Positions 1 to 6,906 of a stretch of DNA of 11,935 bases are shown one piece after another. Source of the stretch: an uncultured Kroppenstedtia sp. (lineage in GTDB: Bacteria > Bacillota > Bacilli > Thermoactinomycetales > DSM-45169); the NCBI GenBank assembly GCA_959600065.1, contig CAUGKZ010000015.1, forward strand, positions 1-11,935, given 5' to 3'. The notes under the pieces were generated by a model, which saw nothing but the letters and a program-made list of their open reading frames with translations, was not told where the DNA came from and did no database searches. Position 1 is the first letter of the stretch. Each line of letters opens with the position of its first letter. The position numbers and the translations under genes are program-made.

Positions 1-40
1 GGCAGCACACGACTCCCTTCCGCTGCCCATTTTCTGGTTA

Positions 41-54
41 ATCAACAGCCCTGG
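41..54. repeat. 14-bp word shared with 3398-3411, IS-end-like
   Basis: The word ATCAACAGCCCTGG occurs here and again at 3398-3411 in the same orientation. Its reverse complement begins CCAGGGCTGTTGAT, which resembles the AGGCTGTTGA-type termini common in several Firmicute insertion sequences. No transposase is visible to the left, because only 40 bases precede the word. I infer the outer end of a mobile element or a short remnant of one. Confidence 0.35.
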
Positions 55-79
55 TGCTCTTGAAATGACCCTAGAAAGC

Positions 80-108
80 AAAGAGCGTTCCAGTCTGGAA
101 CGCTCTTT
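80..108 (-). terminator. Rho-independent terminator of ectABC
   Basis: A perfect 13-bp stem (80-92 with 96-108) closes a 3-base loop only 7 bases beyond the ectC stop codon. Read on the minus strand, the 3' arm ends in CTCTTT and is followed by GCTTTCT, a short interrupted U-tract. Its position directly after ectC supports termination of the ectoine operon. Confidence 0.75.
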
Positions 109-115
109 GGAAAGG

Positions 116-502
116 TTAATCAGCAAGCAGGGGATAGGCTCCCTCTTCATCATGGGTTTCCTGTCCGGTGCAGGGCGGGTTGAAGACACAAACCATGCGC
201 AGATCGGTCTCGGCTTCCACCCGATGCCTCTCATGACCGTTTAATGTGTAGAGAGTACCGGGTTGGAGGGGATGGACGTCGCCAGTTTCTCGATTGGTGA
301 GCTGTCCTTTCCCTTCGATGCAATAGACGGCTTCGATATGATTTTTATACCAAAATTCGGAGACGGTGCCGGCTCGGATCTGGGTGTCGTGGAGGGAGAA
401 GCCGACTTGGTCTTTTTTCAGCAACAGACGGCGGCTGGTCCAGGTTTCACCCTTTACTTCATCCTCGGTGCCGACCAAGTCTTCCAGTTGCTTTACGATC
501 AT
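116..502 (-). CDS. ectC: L-ectoine synthase EctC
   Basis: EctC is a cytoplasmic cupin-fold enzyme that closes the ring of N-gamma-acetyl-L-2,4-diaminobutyrate with loss of water to give ectoine, the last step of the pathway. The 128-residue length is the usual family length. The cupin region holds WYKNHIEAVYCIEGKGQL (about residues 51-68), PGTLYTLNGHERHRV (81-95) and the conserved tail FNPPCTGQETHDEEGAYPL. Glu57, Tyr85 and His93 stand at the positions described for the iron ligands of Paenibacillus lautus EctC. The ATG start has an AAAGGAT ribosome binding site 8 bases upstream. It is the last gene of ectABC, 22 bases after ectB, and is followed at once by a hairpin terminator. The protein looks intact, and the assignment is essentially certain from the motifs. 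Confidence 0.97.
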   Translation of the reverse strand: MIVKQLEDLVGTEDEVKGETWTSRRLLLKKDQVGFSLHDTQIRAGTVSEFWYKNHIEAVYCIEGKGQLTNRETGDVHPLQPGTLYTLNGHERHRVEAETDLRMVCVFNPPCTGQETHDEEGAYPLLAD

Positions 503-524
503 ACGGATTCATCCTTTCCCTGGG

Positions 525-1808
525 TTACAAAGTTTTTTTAGTTTCTGTGATGCTATCTTCCAGGATGGTCAACCCTTTTTCCAATCCCTCACGATCGATG
601 ATCAAGGGGGGCAGGAGTTTGGCCACTTCATCGTCAGGGCCGGAGGTTTCCATGATTAAGCCGTGTTGGAAGGCTTGGGTGCACACTTTTTCTGCAAATC
701 CTTTGCCGGAGAAGGCGATTCCCAACATCAGGCCTCGTCCGCGAACTTCTCCGTTGAGATCGGGATGTTTCGCGATCATTTGTTCCAAGGAGGAGCGAGT
801 TTCCTCTCCTTTGCGTTGCACCTCTTGTGCGAAGGTGTCCGTCTCCCAGAATCGCAGGGCTTCTGTGGCGGCGAGGAAGGCCAGATTATGTCCGCGGAAG
901 GTGCCGTTGTGTTCACCGGGAGCCCATTGATCCAGATCCGGGCGGATCAGTGTAACAGCGAAAGGAAGGCCAAATCCGCTCAAAGATTTGGAGAGGCAGA
1001 CAAGATCCGGTCGGATGCCAGCAGGTTCAAAGCTGAAAAAGGTACCGGTACGGCCACAGCCCGCCTGTACATCATCTACGATCAGGAGAATGTCCCAACG
1101 ACGGCAGATTTGCTCAACCTGCTTCAACCACTCGGAACTGGCGACGTTAATCCCTCCCTCCCCCTGGACGGTCTCCAGGATGATTGCGGCGGGGAGGTCG
1201 ACGCCGCTTCCCTTATCTTCCAGGTAACGTTCAAGCAGGGTCAGCGAATCCACATCCTCATCGTAATGGTCATAGGGCATAGAAACAGTGTGGCTTAAGG
1301 GGACGCCGGCTCCTTTTCGCTTAAAGGCATTGCCGGTGACAGACAGTGATCCCAAGGTCATTCCGTGAAAAGCGCGGGTGAAGCTGATGATGGTGTTTCG
1401 TCCGGTCACCTTGCGCGCCAGCTTCAGGGCACTTTCCACGGTGTTGGTACCGGTAGGTCCGGGGAACATCACCTTGAAGTCCAGATTCCGCGGTTGGAGG
1501 ATCACTTCCTGAAAGCGTTTCAGGAACTGTTCTTTGGCTGGGGTGGCCATGTCCAAGCTGTGGATGATTCCATCTTCAGAGAGGTAGTTGATGAGTGTTT
1601 CCTTCATGGCAGGATCGTTGTGTCCGTAATTCAGTGCTCCTGCACCGGAGAAGAAATCGATGAACTCGGTACCCTGAGTATCCCAGAGCTTATAACCCTT
1701 CGCCCTTGCGAATACCCTGGGAAAACTGCGACTGTAACTGCGCACTTCCGACTCCATCGACTCAAAAATACTCAGATCTGCTTCAGTCACTTCAGATGTG
1801 GATAACAA
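525..1808 (-). CDS. ectB: Diaminobutyrate--2-oxoglutarate transaminase EctB
   Basis: EctB is a PLP-dependent class III aminotransferase. It transfers the amino group of glutamate to L-aspartate-beta-semialdehyde, giving L-2,4-diaminobutyrate, the first committed step to ectoine. Visible signatures in order are [19 protein letters not shown] at the N-terminus (typical of EctB), the PLP-phosphate region [32 protein letters not shown], the Asp-containing [26 protein letters not shown] with the Schiff-base lysine near residue 274, and [10 protein letters not shown]. The frame stays open to a TTG at 1820, but an AGGAGG (1821-1826) abuts that codon with no spacing. I therefore prefer the TTG at 1808, 12 bases after AGGAGG; a GTG at 1790 is a further candidate. 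The length of about 427 residues is normal. The gene starts 4 bases after the ectA stop, so the two are probably translationally coupled. Confidence 0.95.
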   Translation of the reverse strand: MLSTSEVTEADLSIFESMESEVRSYSRSFPRVFARAKGYKLWDTQGTEFIDFFSGAGALNYGHNDPAMKETLINYLSEDGIIHSLDMATPAKEQFLKRFQEVILQPRNLDFKVMFPGPTGTNTVESALKLARKVTGRNTIISFTRAFHGMTLGSLSVTGNAFKRKGAGVPLSHTVSMPYDHYDEDVDSLTLLERYLEDKGSGVDLPAAIILETVQGEGGINVASSEWLKQVEQICRRWDILLIVDDVQAGCGRTGTFFSFEPAGIRPDLVCLSKSLSGFGLPFAVTLIRPDLDQWAPGEHNGTFRGHNLAFLAATEALRFWETDTFAQEVQRKGEETRSSLEQMIAKHPDLNGEVRGRGLMLGIAFSGKGFAEKVCTQAFQHGLIMETSGPDDEVAKLLPPLIIDREGLEKGLTILEDSITETKKTL

Positions 1809-1812
1809 GATT

Positions 1813-2394
1813 TTATTCAACCTCCTCGGTTTTTTCCTTCGGCAAATAAGGACCGATTCGGTAAGTCCATTCCGATTCGTGCCCGGGCTGGGGAAACAGG
1901 TCTTGCGGGAAACATTCGAAGATTTTGCAATCGGTTCCCAGTTCCTTTGCCAAACTTTTAAACAGTGATTGGGACGGGTGGTTGGAAGGCGAGACCGTCG
2001 CTTCTAAGTATCGGACATCGGAGCAGGCATTCCGGGATAGGAGTTCTTGCAAAAGTGCCTTACCGAGCCCTTTTCCTCGCTGCGAGGGGCCGACGGCCAC
2101 TTGCCATACAAACACAGTCTCTTTTGCTGTCTGGGGTAGAAATGCGGAGACAAAGCCGACAATGTTCCCTTGTGTCTCTGCGATCACGCAGGTTTCGGGG
2201 AAAAACTTGCACAGCATGAGGTAACTGTAAGGAGAATTGAGATCCAACACGCCGGCTTTTTGAATCAACCGCCATATTTCGGCTCCATCTGCTTCTTTCG
2301 GCTTACGGAATTGCACTGTTTCCCGGATGGATCGGTTCACCCGGTTCGGAGGTTGTGACCTGGTTTGCAGAGTCTGACTGCCGTTAATGGACAT
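1813..2394 (-). CDS. ectA: L-2,4-diaminobutyrate N-acetyltransferase EctA
   Basis: EctA is a GNAT-fold acetyltransferase that uses acetyl-CoA to acetylate the gamma-amino group of L-2,4-diaminobutyrate, the middle step of ectoine synthesis. Family signatures are [18 protein letters not shown] near residue 28, [27 protein letters not shown], and the acetyl-CoA pyrophosphate-binding loop QRGKGLG (about residues 105-111) in GNAT motif A. The tail contains [10 protein letters not shown]. The roughly 27 residues before the conserved core are variable in the family. I chose the ATG at 2394 because AAGG at 2401-2404 lies 6 bases upstream. A GTG directly before it (2397) is also in frame but sits against AGGTGG with no spacing. 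It is the first gene of ectABC, so the promoter must lie beyond 2400, in or next to the mobile-element scar. Confidence 0.95.
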   Translation of the reverse strand: MSINGSQTLQTRSQPPNRVNRSIRETVQFRKPKEADGAEIWRLIQKAGVLDLNSPYSYLMLCKFFPETCVIAETQGNIVGFVSAFLPQTAKETVFVWQVAVGPSQRGKGLGKALLQELLSRNACSDVRYLEATVSPSNHPSQSLFKSLAKELGTDCKIFECFPQDLFPQPGHESEWTYRIGPYLPKEKTEEVE

Positions 2395-2449
2395 CACCCA
2401 CCTTGCAAGAAAATTTGGATCAATGGGATCCTTCTATATGCTAACGTGA

Positions 2450-2599
2450 GGGACTCCTATCGTCCAAAGCAGTCTATCCGGTCTAAGTGAGATTAAACCG
2501 TCTGAGTCCTGCCAAGAGGGACTGAGAAGCCGTTCTTACAAAAATGCGGCCGGATGGTACCCGATGCTTCCTGTTTGCCGAAGGGAGGCTGGCAGTTGA
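2450..2599 (+). pseudogene. Candidate relic of a TnpB C-terminus (IS200/IS605 or IS607 type)
   Basis: A 49-codon open stretch ends at a TGA (2597-2599). It contains GLSEIKPSES, then GLRSRSY and the ending RREAGS. This resembles the poorly conserved tails of some TnpB proteins, which often carry an E-[IV]-x-P-[VS]-E segment followed by a terminal E-A-G-[SN]. The nuclease core (RuvC motifs and zinc ribbon) is absent, because an in-frame stop lies directly upstream. If the reading is right, this is the 3' end of an inserted element whose body was deleted. It sits about 50 bases from the ectA start, on the opposite strand. The assignment is by recalled motif resemblance only and could be wrong. 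Confidence 0.4.
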
Positions 2600-2662
2600 G
2601 GGTTGGAATTGAAACAGGCATTGGACCGCTTTCTGAAAATTTCTCTAGAAGAGATTTGCTGT

Positions 2663-2699
2663 GGGGCAGGCCTTTTTTAAAAGGGCTTTGCCCCTTTTT
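2663..2699 (+). terminator. Terminator-like hairpin downstream of the relic
   Basis: GGGGCA at 2663-2668 pairs with TGCCCC at 2689-2694. Alternatively AAAAGGGC (2679-2686) can fold on GCCCCTTTT (2690-2698) with one bulged C. Either fold is followed by T5 (2695-2699) on the plus strand. This is consistent with a Rho-independent terminator that served the vanished upstream element. Confidence 0.5.
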
Positions 2700-3231
2700 C
2701 TATGGAATTTTAAATCTATGTATTCCCCATGAGATCAAGGGTTTCGCCTTGAAAAAAAGCCAGTCGAATTTGAATTTGCGGAGGATTCATGACAAAATGA
2801 TGTTTAATCCCGGACATTCGGTGAAATGTAAAAGCAGGATAGAAGTTCGCGAACTCCACCAGATGGCCCACTTGCAACAGCGATCGCCAAAGAGATCAAA
2901 CGAGGAGTGAAACTGTGGAAAAGGCAAGAAAAATCGGCGGGTCTCTGTTTGAGAGAGGGCTCCCTATTGAACCGGAGTGCGGATTTTCTAGATGGAAGGA
3001 GCAGGGAAACGAAAATAGACCTGGCTCAACCCTTTCATTTGACCCAATGACCGGAAGAAACCAGTCTGATGATCGGTGGTACACATGAGTGCGATCATTC
3101 AGGCGAAGGAAGTAGAAGATTTCTTTTGGGCGGGATCGGATGTTCCGATGATCACCCGAGAGGATGTGGATCTCTTTGAGAAACCTGTCTGTTACCTCGG
3201 CGCACTGGTCTCAAACAGGCGTGTTGAGTAG
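2700..3231 (+). other. Gene-poor stretch with unrecognised coding-like scraps
   Basis: No intact gene can be supported here. Short scraps look coding-like on the plus strand. Near 2842-2870 one frame reads EVRELHQMAHL, and a +1 shift continues as IAKEIKRGVKLW, as if a gene had suffered a frameshift. A further open stretch ends at a TGA (3086-3088) that overlaps the ATG (3085) of a 48-codon frame ending at 3231. That frame contains EVEDFFWAGSDVPMITREDVDLFEKP. The ATGA overlap is the kind seen between coupled genes, but the ribosome binding site is weak (GGTGGT). I recognise no family. A decayed gene or two is the simplest reading; chance open frames are possible. Confidence 0.25.
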
Positions 3232-3233
3232 CC

Positions 3234-3411
3234 CTATTTTAGGTAGGAAATAAGGTCGGGGTGGTGGGACGGTGAAGAGTCTTTGCGCTCTTTGTAAGAG
3301 ATCGTAGCCATCCCCGTTCCCTCAAACAATTTTTTACGATGGGGGTAATGGGAAGAGCGAAAGGGTCGTTTCGTTCCCATCATTCACTTTATGCTTTATC
3401 AACAGCCCTGG
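3234..3411 (-). mobile_element. Possible truncated insertion-sequence end
   Basis: Read on the minus strand, this segment begins with the word CCAGGGCTGTTGAT (3398-3411), whose twin is at 41-54. About 90 bases of non-coding leader follow, then an ATG at 3311 opening a 25-codon frame that starts MATISYKERKDSS and stops at 3234-3236. A terminal repeat, leader and short truncated N-terminal frame is the layout expected of an IS end cut off by deletion. The frame is too short to assign to a transposase family, and no opposite end was found. Confidence 0.3.
3334..3362. repeat. 29-bp imperfect repeat, copy 1 (copy 2 at 7180-7208)
   Basis: TTACGATGGGG at the left end and GAGCGAAA at the right end are identical in both copies and equally spaced. 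Without gaps, 23 of 29 positions match, and looser similarity continues to the right (GTC..TTC..TTC..ATC). This copy lies inside the suspected IS end. The other lies between the small secreted protein and the germination operon. Confidence 0.4.
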
Positions 3412-3676
3412 ATCTCAAGGTACACTCGATTTAGTTTATACTGAGAAAATTCGATCTGAGGGCGACGTCTGTCTTCAACTTGTCCAAAATGCTGAGGAAG
3501 TGGGGAAGAGGTCCAGCCGGAAGATTCGGACTGGCATGACTGGCCGAGGTTGCCATCCTTTTGCGGGGTGAACTCATCGGGAATCCTTCGGGAAGGCGTC
3601 CGCTTCACCATCCGGGAGGTGGAGAGACCCTGGTGGTCTGTCCTGTGGGTGAGTCGAAATTAAAGGAGGAGACGCC
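3412..3676 (+). promoter_or_regulatory. Structured leader region upstream of ehuB
   Basis: These 265 bases hold no convincing gene but several short inverted repeats close to ehuB. GGTGAA (3567-3572) can pair with TTCACC (3604-3609), enclosing the compact hairpin CCTTCGGGAAGG (3585-3596). Further on, AGACC and GGTCT form a small stem just before the ribosome binding site. A TATACT (near 3437-3442) could be a -10 box, but no good -35 precedes it. I could not match the leader to a T-box, glycine riboswitch or other known class. A regulatory leader RNA is plausible but unproven. Confidence 0.3.
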
Positions 3677-4546
3677 TTGGATTGGTTTTTTAAAGTGGCA
3701 CTTGCATTTGCTCTCGTCGGTTCTTTGGCAGGTTGTGGGTTGGATCTGGGAGGATCTTCTGGATCTACTCTGGAGAAAGTGAAACAGGAAGGAAAGATCC
3801 AGGTGGGATTTGCCAACGAAAAACCCTATGCCTACCGGGATCAAGACGGGAAGGTGACAGGTGAAGCTGTGGAGATTTCACGTGAGATCTTCAAACAGAT
3901 GGGAATCAAAGAGATCGATCCGGTGTTGACGGACTTCAGTCAACTGGTCCCCGGTTTGAAGGCGGGGCGGTTTGATGCGATCACTGCCGGAATGTACATC
4001 ACTCCGGAGCGATGCAAAGAGGTGACCTTCGCCAATCCCGAGTATCAGATCGGGGAAGGACTGGCGGTGAAGAAGGGAAATCCGAAAAAACTCCACAGTT
4101 ATGAGGACATCGTGGGTCAAAAGGATGTCAAAGTGGGAGTGATGCGCGGAGGGATTGAAGTCAACTATCTGAAAGATATGGAAGCGAAGGAGAGTCAGAT
4201 CAAGCTTTATTCCGACCAACCCTCCGTGGTTCAGGCCCTCAAGTCGGGGCGGGTGGATGCGATCACCATGACCGGTCCCTCTCTAAGGGATGTGCTCCAA
4301 GCTCAGGGAACCGACGGAATTGAGATTGTGGAAGACTTCAAACAACCGGTGATCAAAGGGGAAAGTGTTGTCGGCTATGGTGCCGCCGCTTTTCGCAAGG
4401 ATGATCAGGAGATCCAACAGAAATTCAATGAGGAACTGGATAAATTAAAAGAAAACGGAAAATTGCTCGATATTCTGGAAAAATTCAACTTTGCAAAAGA
4501 GAATCTTCCCGGAGACCATACTCAGGAAGAAATTTGCAAAGGGTGA
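3677..4546 (+). CDS. ehuB: Ectoine/hydroxyectoine ABC transporter substrate-binding lipoprotein EhuB
   Basis: EhuB is the extracellular solute receptor of an ABC importer for ectoine and hydroxyectoine, a family 3 amino-acid-type binding protein. The 289-residue product begins with a lipoprotein signal whose lipobox LAGC puts the lipidated Cys at residue 20, so it is tethered outside the membrane as usual in Gram-positives. The mature part opens with GKIQVGFANEKPYAYRDQDGKVTGEAVEI and continues with LTDFSQLVPGLKAGRFDAITAGMYITPERCKEVTFANPEY, both very like the EhuB subfamily, and then KKGNPKKLHSYEDI. The TTG start is well supported by AAAGGAGG (3662-3669) seven bases upstream. It heads the operon ehuBCDA. 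A hairpin with T5 directly after the stop probably limits read-through, so the receptor is made in excess over the permeases. Specificity for ectoine is inferred from subfamily resemblance and from the neighbouring ectABC. Confidence 0.92.
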   Translation: MDWFFKVALAFALVGSLAGCGLDLGGSSGSTLEKVKQEGKIQVGFANEKPYAYRDQDGKVTGEAVEISREIFKQMGIKEIDPVLTDFSQLVPGLKAGRFDAITAGMYITPERCKEVTFANPEYQIGEGLAVKKGNPKKLHSYEDIVGQKDVKVGVMRGGIEVNYLKDMEAKESQIKLYSDQPSVVQALKSGRVDAITMTGPSLRDVLQAQGTDGIEIVEDFKQPVIKGESVVGYGAAAFRKDDQEIQQKFNEELDKLKENGKLLDILEKFNFAKENLPGDHTQEEICKG

Positions 4547-4552
4547 AAGAAG

Positions 4553-4579
4553 AGGGGGAGTCGCTCCCCCTTGCTTTTT
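4553..4579 (+). terminator. Intercistronic hairpin/attenuator between ehuB and ehuC
   Basis: AGGGGGAG (4553-4560) pairs perfectly with CTCCCCCT (4564-4571) over a TCG loop, followed by TGC and T5 (4575-4579). It begins 7 bases after the ehuB stop and ends 8 bases before the ehuC start. Such structures commonly stabilise the receptor mRNA or terminate part of transcription, so that the binding protein outnumbers the membrane subunits. Confidence 0.75.
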
Positions 4580-4587
4580 GAAAGGAA

Positions 4588-5244
4588 GTGATATTCATCG
4601 GTGTGTTTTCGCAAGTGATGCCGTTGCTTCTGGAGGGGGCTGTGGTTACGGTCCAACTGCTGGTCATCGCCGGGATCCTGTCCTTTGTGATGTCCTTTAT
4701 CGGTGGATTTGCCCGCTTATCTCGGTTTGCCCCAGTCCGCTGGCTATCTGGGGGAATCATTGAGTTTTTCCGCGGCACATCCTTATTGGTTCAGCTCTTT
4801 TGGTTGTATTACGCATTGCCGCTTTTGGGCATCAGTCTCCCTTCTGGGCTGGTCGGGATCGTCGGGTTGACGCTGAACTACGGATCCTACGGTTCCGAGA
4901 TTGTTCGCAGTTCCATCCTGGCCATCCCAAAGGGGCAGACGGAGGCGGGCATCGCCCTCAATATGACCCGGGCCCAACGGATGCGGAGTATCATTTTGCC
5001 TCAGGCTTTCCGGATCATGCTCCCTTCCTTCGGCAATCAGATGATTGAGTTGTTAAAAGGGACGGCGTTGGTCTCCTTGGTAACCATTTCCGATATGACT
5101 CTCAACGTGATGCAGATGCGGAACACCGTCGGCCATGACACTCAGATTCTAAGCTTGCTTTTGGTAGCTTACTTCATCATCGGCTATGCGGTGACACTGG
5201 TCTTCCGGTGGCTGGAACGTCGGTTCAGCGCGGGGAGGGTGTGA
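4588..5244 (+). CDS. ehuC: Ectoine/hydroxyectoine ABC transporter permease EhuC
   Basis: One of the two membrane permeases of the Ehu importer, a His/Glu/Gln/Arg/opine-type ABC permease of 218 residues with about five hydrophobic segments. Family features are GIIEFFRGTSLLVQLFWLYYALP, YGSYGSEIVRSSILAIPKGQTEAG, and the cytoplasmic EAA loop EAGIALNMTRAQRMRSIILPQAF (about residues 118-140), which docks on the ATPase EhuA. The start is uncertain. The GTG at 4588 lies only one base after AAAGGA, while a GTG at 4603 lies 16 bases after it; the first is kept because it gives the family's usual length. The gene follows the ehuB attenuator hairpin and ends 3 bases before ehuD. It must pair with EhuD, because the importer uses a heterodimeric channel. 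Confidence 0.9.
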   Translation: MIFIGVFSQVMPLLLEGAVVTVQLLVIAGILSFVMSFIGGFARLSRFAPVRWLSGGIIEFFRGTSLLVQLFWLYYALPLLGISLPSGLVGIVGLTLNYGSYGSEIVRSSILAIPKGQTEAGIALNMTRAQRMRSIILPQAFRIMLPSFGNQMIELLKGTALVSLVTISDMTLNVMQMRNTVGHDTQILSLLLVAYFIIGYAVTLVFRWLERRFSAGRV

Positions 5245-5247
5245 CAG

Positions 5248-5913
5248 ATGGATTGGAATTGGGATTTTACTTGGCATGAGGTGCTGCCAGAATTGCTGTC
5301 TGTCCTTCACGTCACCATCGAAGCCACCTTCGGGGCCTTTGCCTTCGCCTTGGTTTTGGGTCTGATCCTCGCTCTGGGACGTCGCTCCCGTCATCGGTGG
5401 ATCTCTTGGCCTACCTATGGATTTGTAGAATTTTTCCGGACGACGCCGTTGCTAGTTCAACTCTACTTTATTTTCTTTGTTTTCCCCGATCTGTTCGGAT
5501 TGACGTTGCCCCCCTTGGCAGCGGGCATTTTGGGTCTCGGAATCCACTATAGCACCTATCTGTCGGAGGTATACCGGGCTGGAATCGAGTCGGTACCCCA
5601 AGGTCAGTGGGAGGCGGCCATTGCACTCAATTTTTCCCCTTGGAAAAAATGGAAATCCATCATTTTGCCCCAGGCGATCCGGCCGGTGGTGCCTGTGATG
5701 GGCAACTACCTTATCGTCTTGTTCAAGGAAACGCCTCTGTTGGCGGCGATCAGTGTGGGAGAGCTCCTGGGCACCGCTCAGAGTATCGGGTCCAATACCT
5801 ATCGTTATCTGGAGCCGATCACCCTGGTGGGGATCTTTTTCCTGATTCTTAGCTACCCGACCTCCCTACTGGTCAAGCGCTTGGAACTGAAACTGGATCT
5901 AAATCGCAAGTGA
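5248..5913 (+). CDS. ehuD: Ectoine/hydroxyectoine ABC transporter permease EhuD
   Basis: The second permease of the Ehu importer, 221 residues, homologous to EhuC but clearly divergent. It carries FVEFFRTTPLLVQLYFIFFVFP, YSTYLSEVYRAGIESVPQGQWEAA and an EAA loop running from EAAIALNFSPWKKWKSIILP to IRPVVP at about residues 122-149. About five hydrophobic segments are visible, the last near residues 190-207. The ATG start lies 3 bases after the ehuC stop, with GGGGAGGG about 10 bases upstream inside the ehuC tail, so the two are probably coupled. With EhuC it forms the membrane channel through which ectoine released by EhuB passes, driven by EhuA. Confidence 0.9.
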   Translation: MDWNWDFTWHEVLPELLSVLHVTIEATFGAFAFALVLGLILALGRRSRHRWISWPTYGFVEFFRTTPLLVQLYFIFFVFPDLFGLTLPPLAAGILGLGIHYSTYLSEVYRAGIESVPQGQWEAAIALNFSPWKKWKSIILPQAIRPVVPVMGNYLIVLFKETPLLAAISVGELLGTAQSIGSNTYRYLEPITLVGIFFLILSYPTSLLVKRLELKLDLNRK

Positions 5914-5931
5914 GGAAGGAAGTGAAGGAAT

Positions 5932-6762
5932 GTGACTGAAATGGATACTTTACAGCAGACTGACGACAAGGAGCCAATCATCAAATACCGGAATATCTGC
6001 AAATCCTTTGGGGATCATCAGGTTTTAAAGGAAATCGATTTTGACCTTTATCCCGGTGAACGCGTGGCGGTCATCGGTCCCAGTGGGTCTGGGAAAACGA
6101 CCCTGGCCCGGTTGCTTATGACTCTGGAAAAGCCTTCGGCCGGCACGATCCAGGTGGACGGTCGCCAACTGTGGCACAAGGAAGTGAAAGGAAAACTGGT
6201 TCCCGCCAACGAGCGGCATTTGCACGATGTGCGGGGGGACATTGGCATGGTGTTTCAGCATTTCAATCTGTTTCCACACATGACGATCTTGCGAAATTGC
6301 ACAGAAGCCCCTATCAAGGCGCTGGGACTTTCGAAAAAAGAAGCGGTGGAGCGGGCCAAGGAGATGCTGGACAAAGTGGGGATGCTGGACAAAGTGGATC
6401 AATATCCAGTCAATCTTTCCGGGGGTCAGCAGCAACGGGTGGCCATTGCCCGGGCGCTGGTGATGCGTCCCAAAGTGATGCTCTTCGACGAACCTACCTC
6501 CGCTCTGGATCCAGAGACCGTCGGGGAAGTACTCCATGTGATCAAAGATCTGGCCAAACAAGGGGACATGGCGATGCTGTTGATCACTCATGAGATGAGT
6601 TTCGCCTGGGAAGTGGCAGATCGGATCTGCTTTTTCGATGATGGAAAGATTTTGGAGCAGGGTCCTCCGTCACAAATTTTCACTCAACCGAAGACAGAAC
6701 GTCTCCAGGAATTTTTGAAACGGTTCCACCTGAATGGAACCGCCTCTCCGGAGATCCAATGA
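5932..6762 (+). CDS. ehuA: Ectoine/hydroxyectoine ABC transporter ATP-binding protein EhuA
   Basis: The ATPase of the Ehu importer, 276 residues, of the polar-amino-acid-uptake ABC class. All catalytic motifs are intact: Walker [10 protein letters not shown] (49-57), Q-loop FQHFNLFPH with Gln109, signature LSGGQQQR (162-169), Walker B VMLFDEP (182-188) followed by TSALDPE, and the switch His220 in ITHEM. It would bind the EAA loops of EhuC and EhuD on the cytoplasmic side as a dimer. The GTG at 5932 is used here. The ATG at 5941, 10 bases after AAGGAA, is an equally plausible start and would remove three residues. It is the last gene of ehuBCDA and is followed after 3 bases by a terminator. 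Assignment to Ehu rather than a generic amino-acid transporter rests mainly on the operon context and on EhuB. Confidence 0.9.
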   Translation: MTEMDTLQQTDDKEPIIKYRNICKSFGDHQVLKEIDFDLYPGERVAVIGPSGSGKTTLARLLMTLEKPSAGTIQVDGRQLWHKEVKGKLVPANERHLHDVRGDIGMVFQHFNLFPHMTILRNCTEAPIKALGLSKKEAVERAKEMLDKVGMLDKVDQYPVNLSGGQQQRVAIARALVMRPKVMLFDEPTSALDPETVGEVLHVIKDLAKQGDMAMLLITHEMSFAWEVADRICFFDDGKILEQGPPSQIFTQPKTERLQEFLKRFHLNGTASPEIQ

Positions 6763-6765
6763 GTA

Positions 6766-6806
6766 GAAAGCCGTCGGCATAAAACCGGCGGCTTTCATCT
6801 ATTTTT
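6766..6806 (+). terminator. Rho-independent terminator of ehuBCDA
   Basis: A 12-bp stem with one G-T wobble (6766-6777 with 6785-6796) encloses a 7-base loop and is followed by ATCTATTTTT. It begins just after the ehuA stop codon. Confidence 0.85.
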
Positions 6807-6906
6807 GCAATTCTCCCGGAACTGTCAGCTGAGTGGACTGAAAATCATTTCCCGATGCGAATAATATCTATAGAGTAATTTGTCCCAAGGGAGAGGGTGG
6901 GCTACT

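Noticed and set aside
1021..1298. Long open frames on the plus strand opposite ectB and ectC (for example 663-1298).
   Set aside because: They lie entirely antisense to clearly conserved ect genes, have no family resemblance, and are explained by the codon structure of the real genes.
2400..2480. Sigma-A promoter for ectA on the minus strand (TTGGAC followed by TTAGCA or TATAGA).
   Set aside because: TTAGCA at 17-base spacing is a poor -10 and TATAGA is at a 23-base spacing, so no promoter could be called with confidence.
3399..3611. Minus-strand 70-codon frame upstream of ehuB.
   Set aside because: No ribosome binding site and no recognisable domain; its end runs into the IS-end-like word, and it covers the inverted repeats of the ehuB leader.
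3561..3650. Possible T-box or glycine riboswitch because of the GGAGAGACC string and hairpins.
   Set aside because: The T-box sequence (GGGTGGNACCGCG) is absent, and the glycine aptamer core is not matched beyond a few bases.
6364..6399. Two near-identical 18-bp units in ehuA encoding MLDKVG and MLDKVD, like a recent tandem duplication.
   Set aside because: Homologous ATPases have a similar x-L-x-K-V-G-L-x-D-K layout at this place before the signature motif, so the length is normal and no insertion is indicated.
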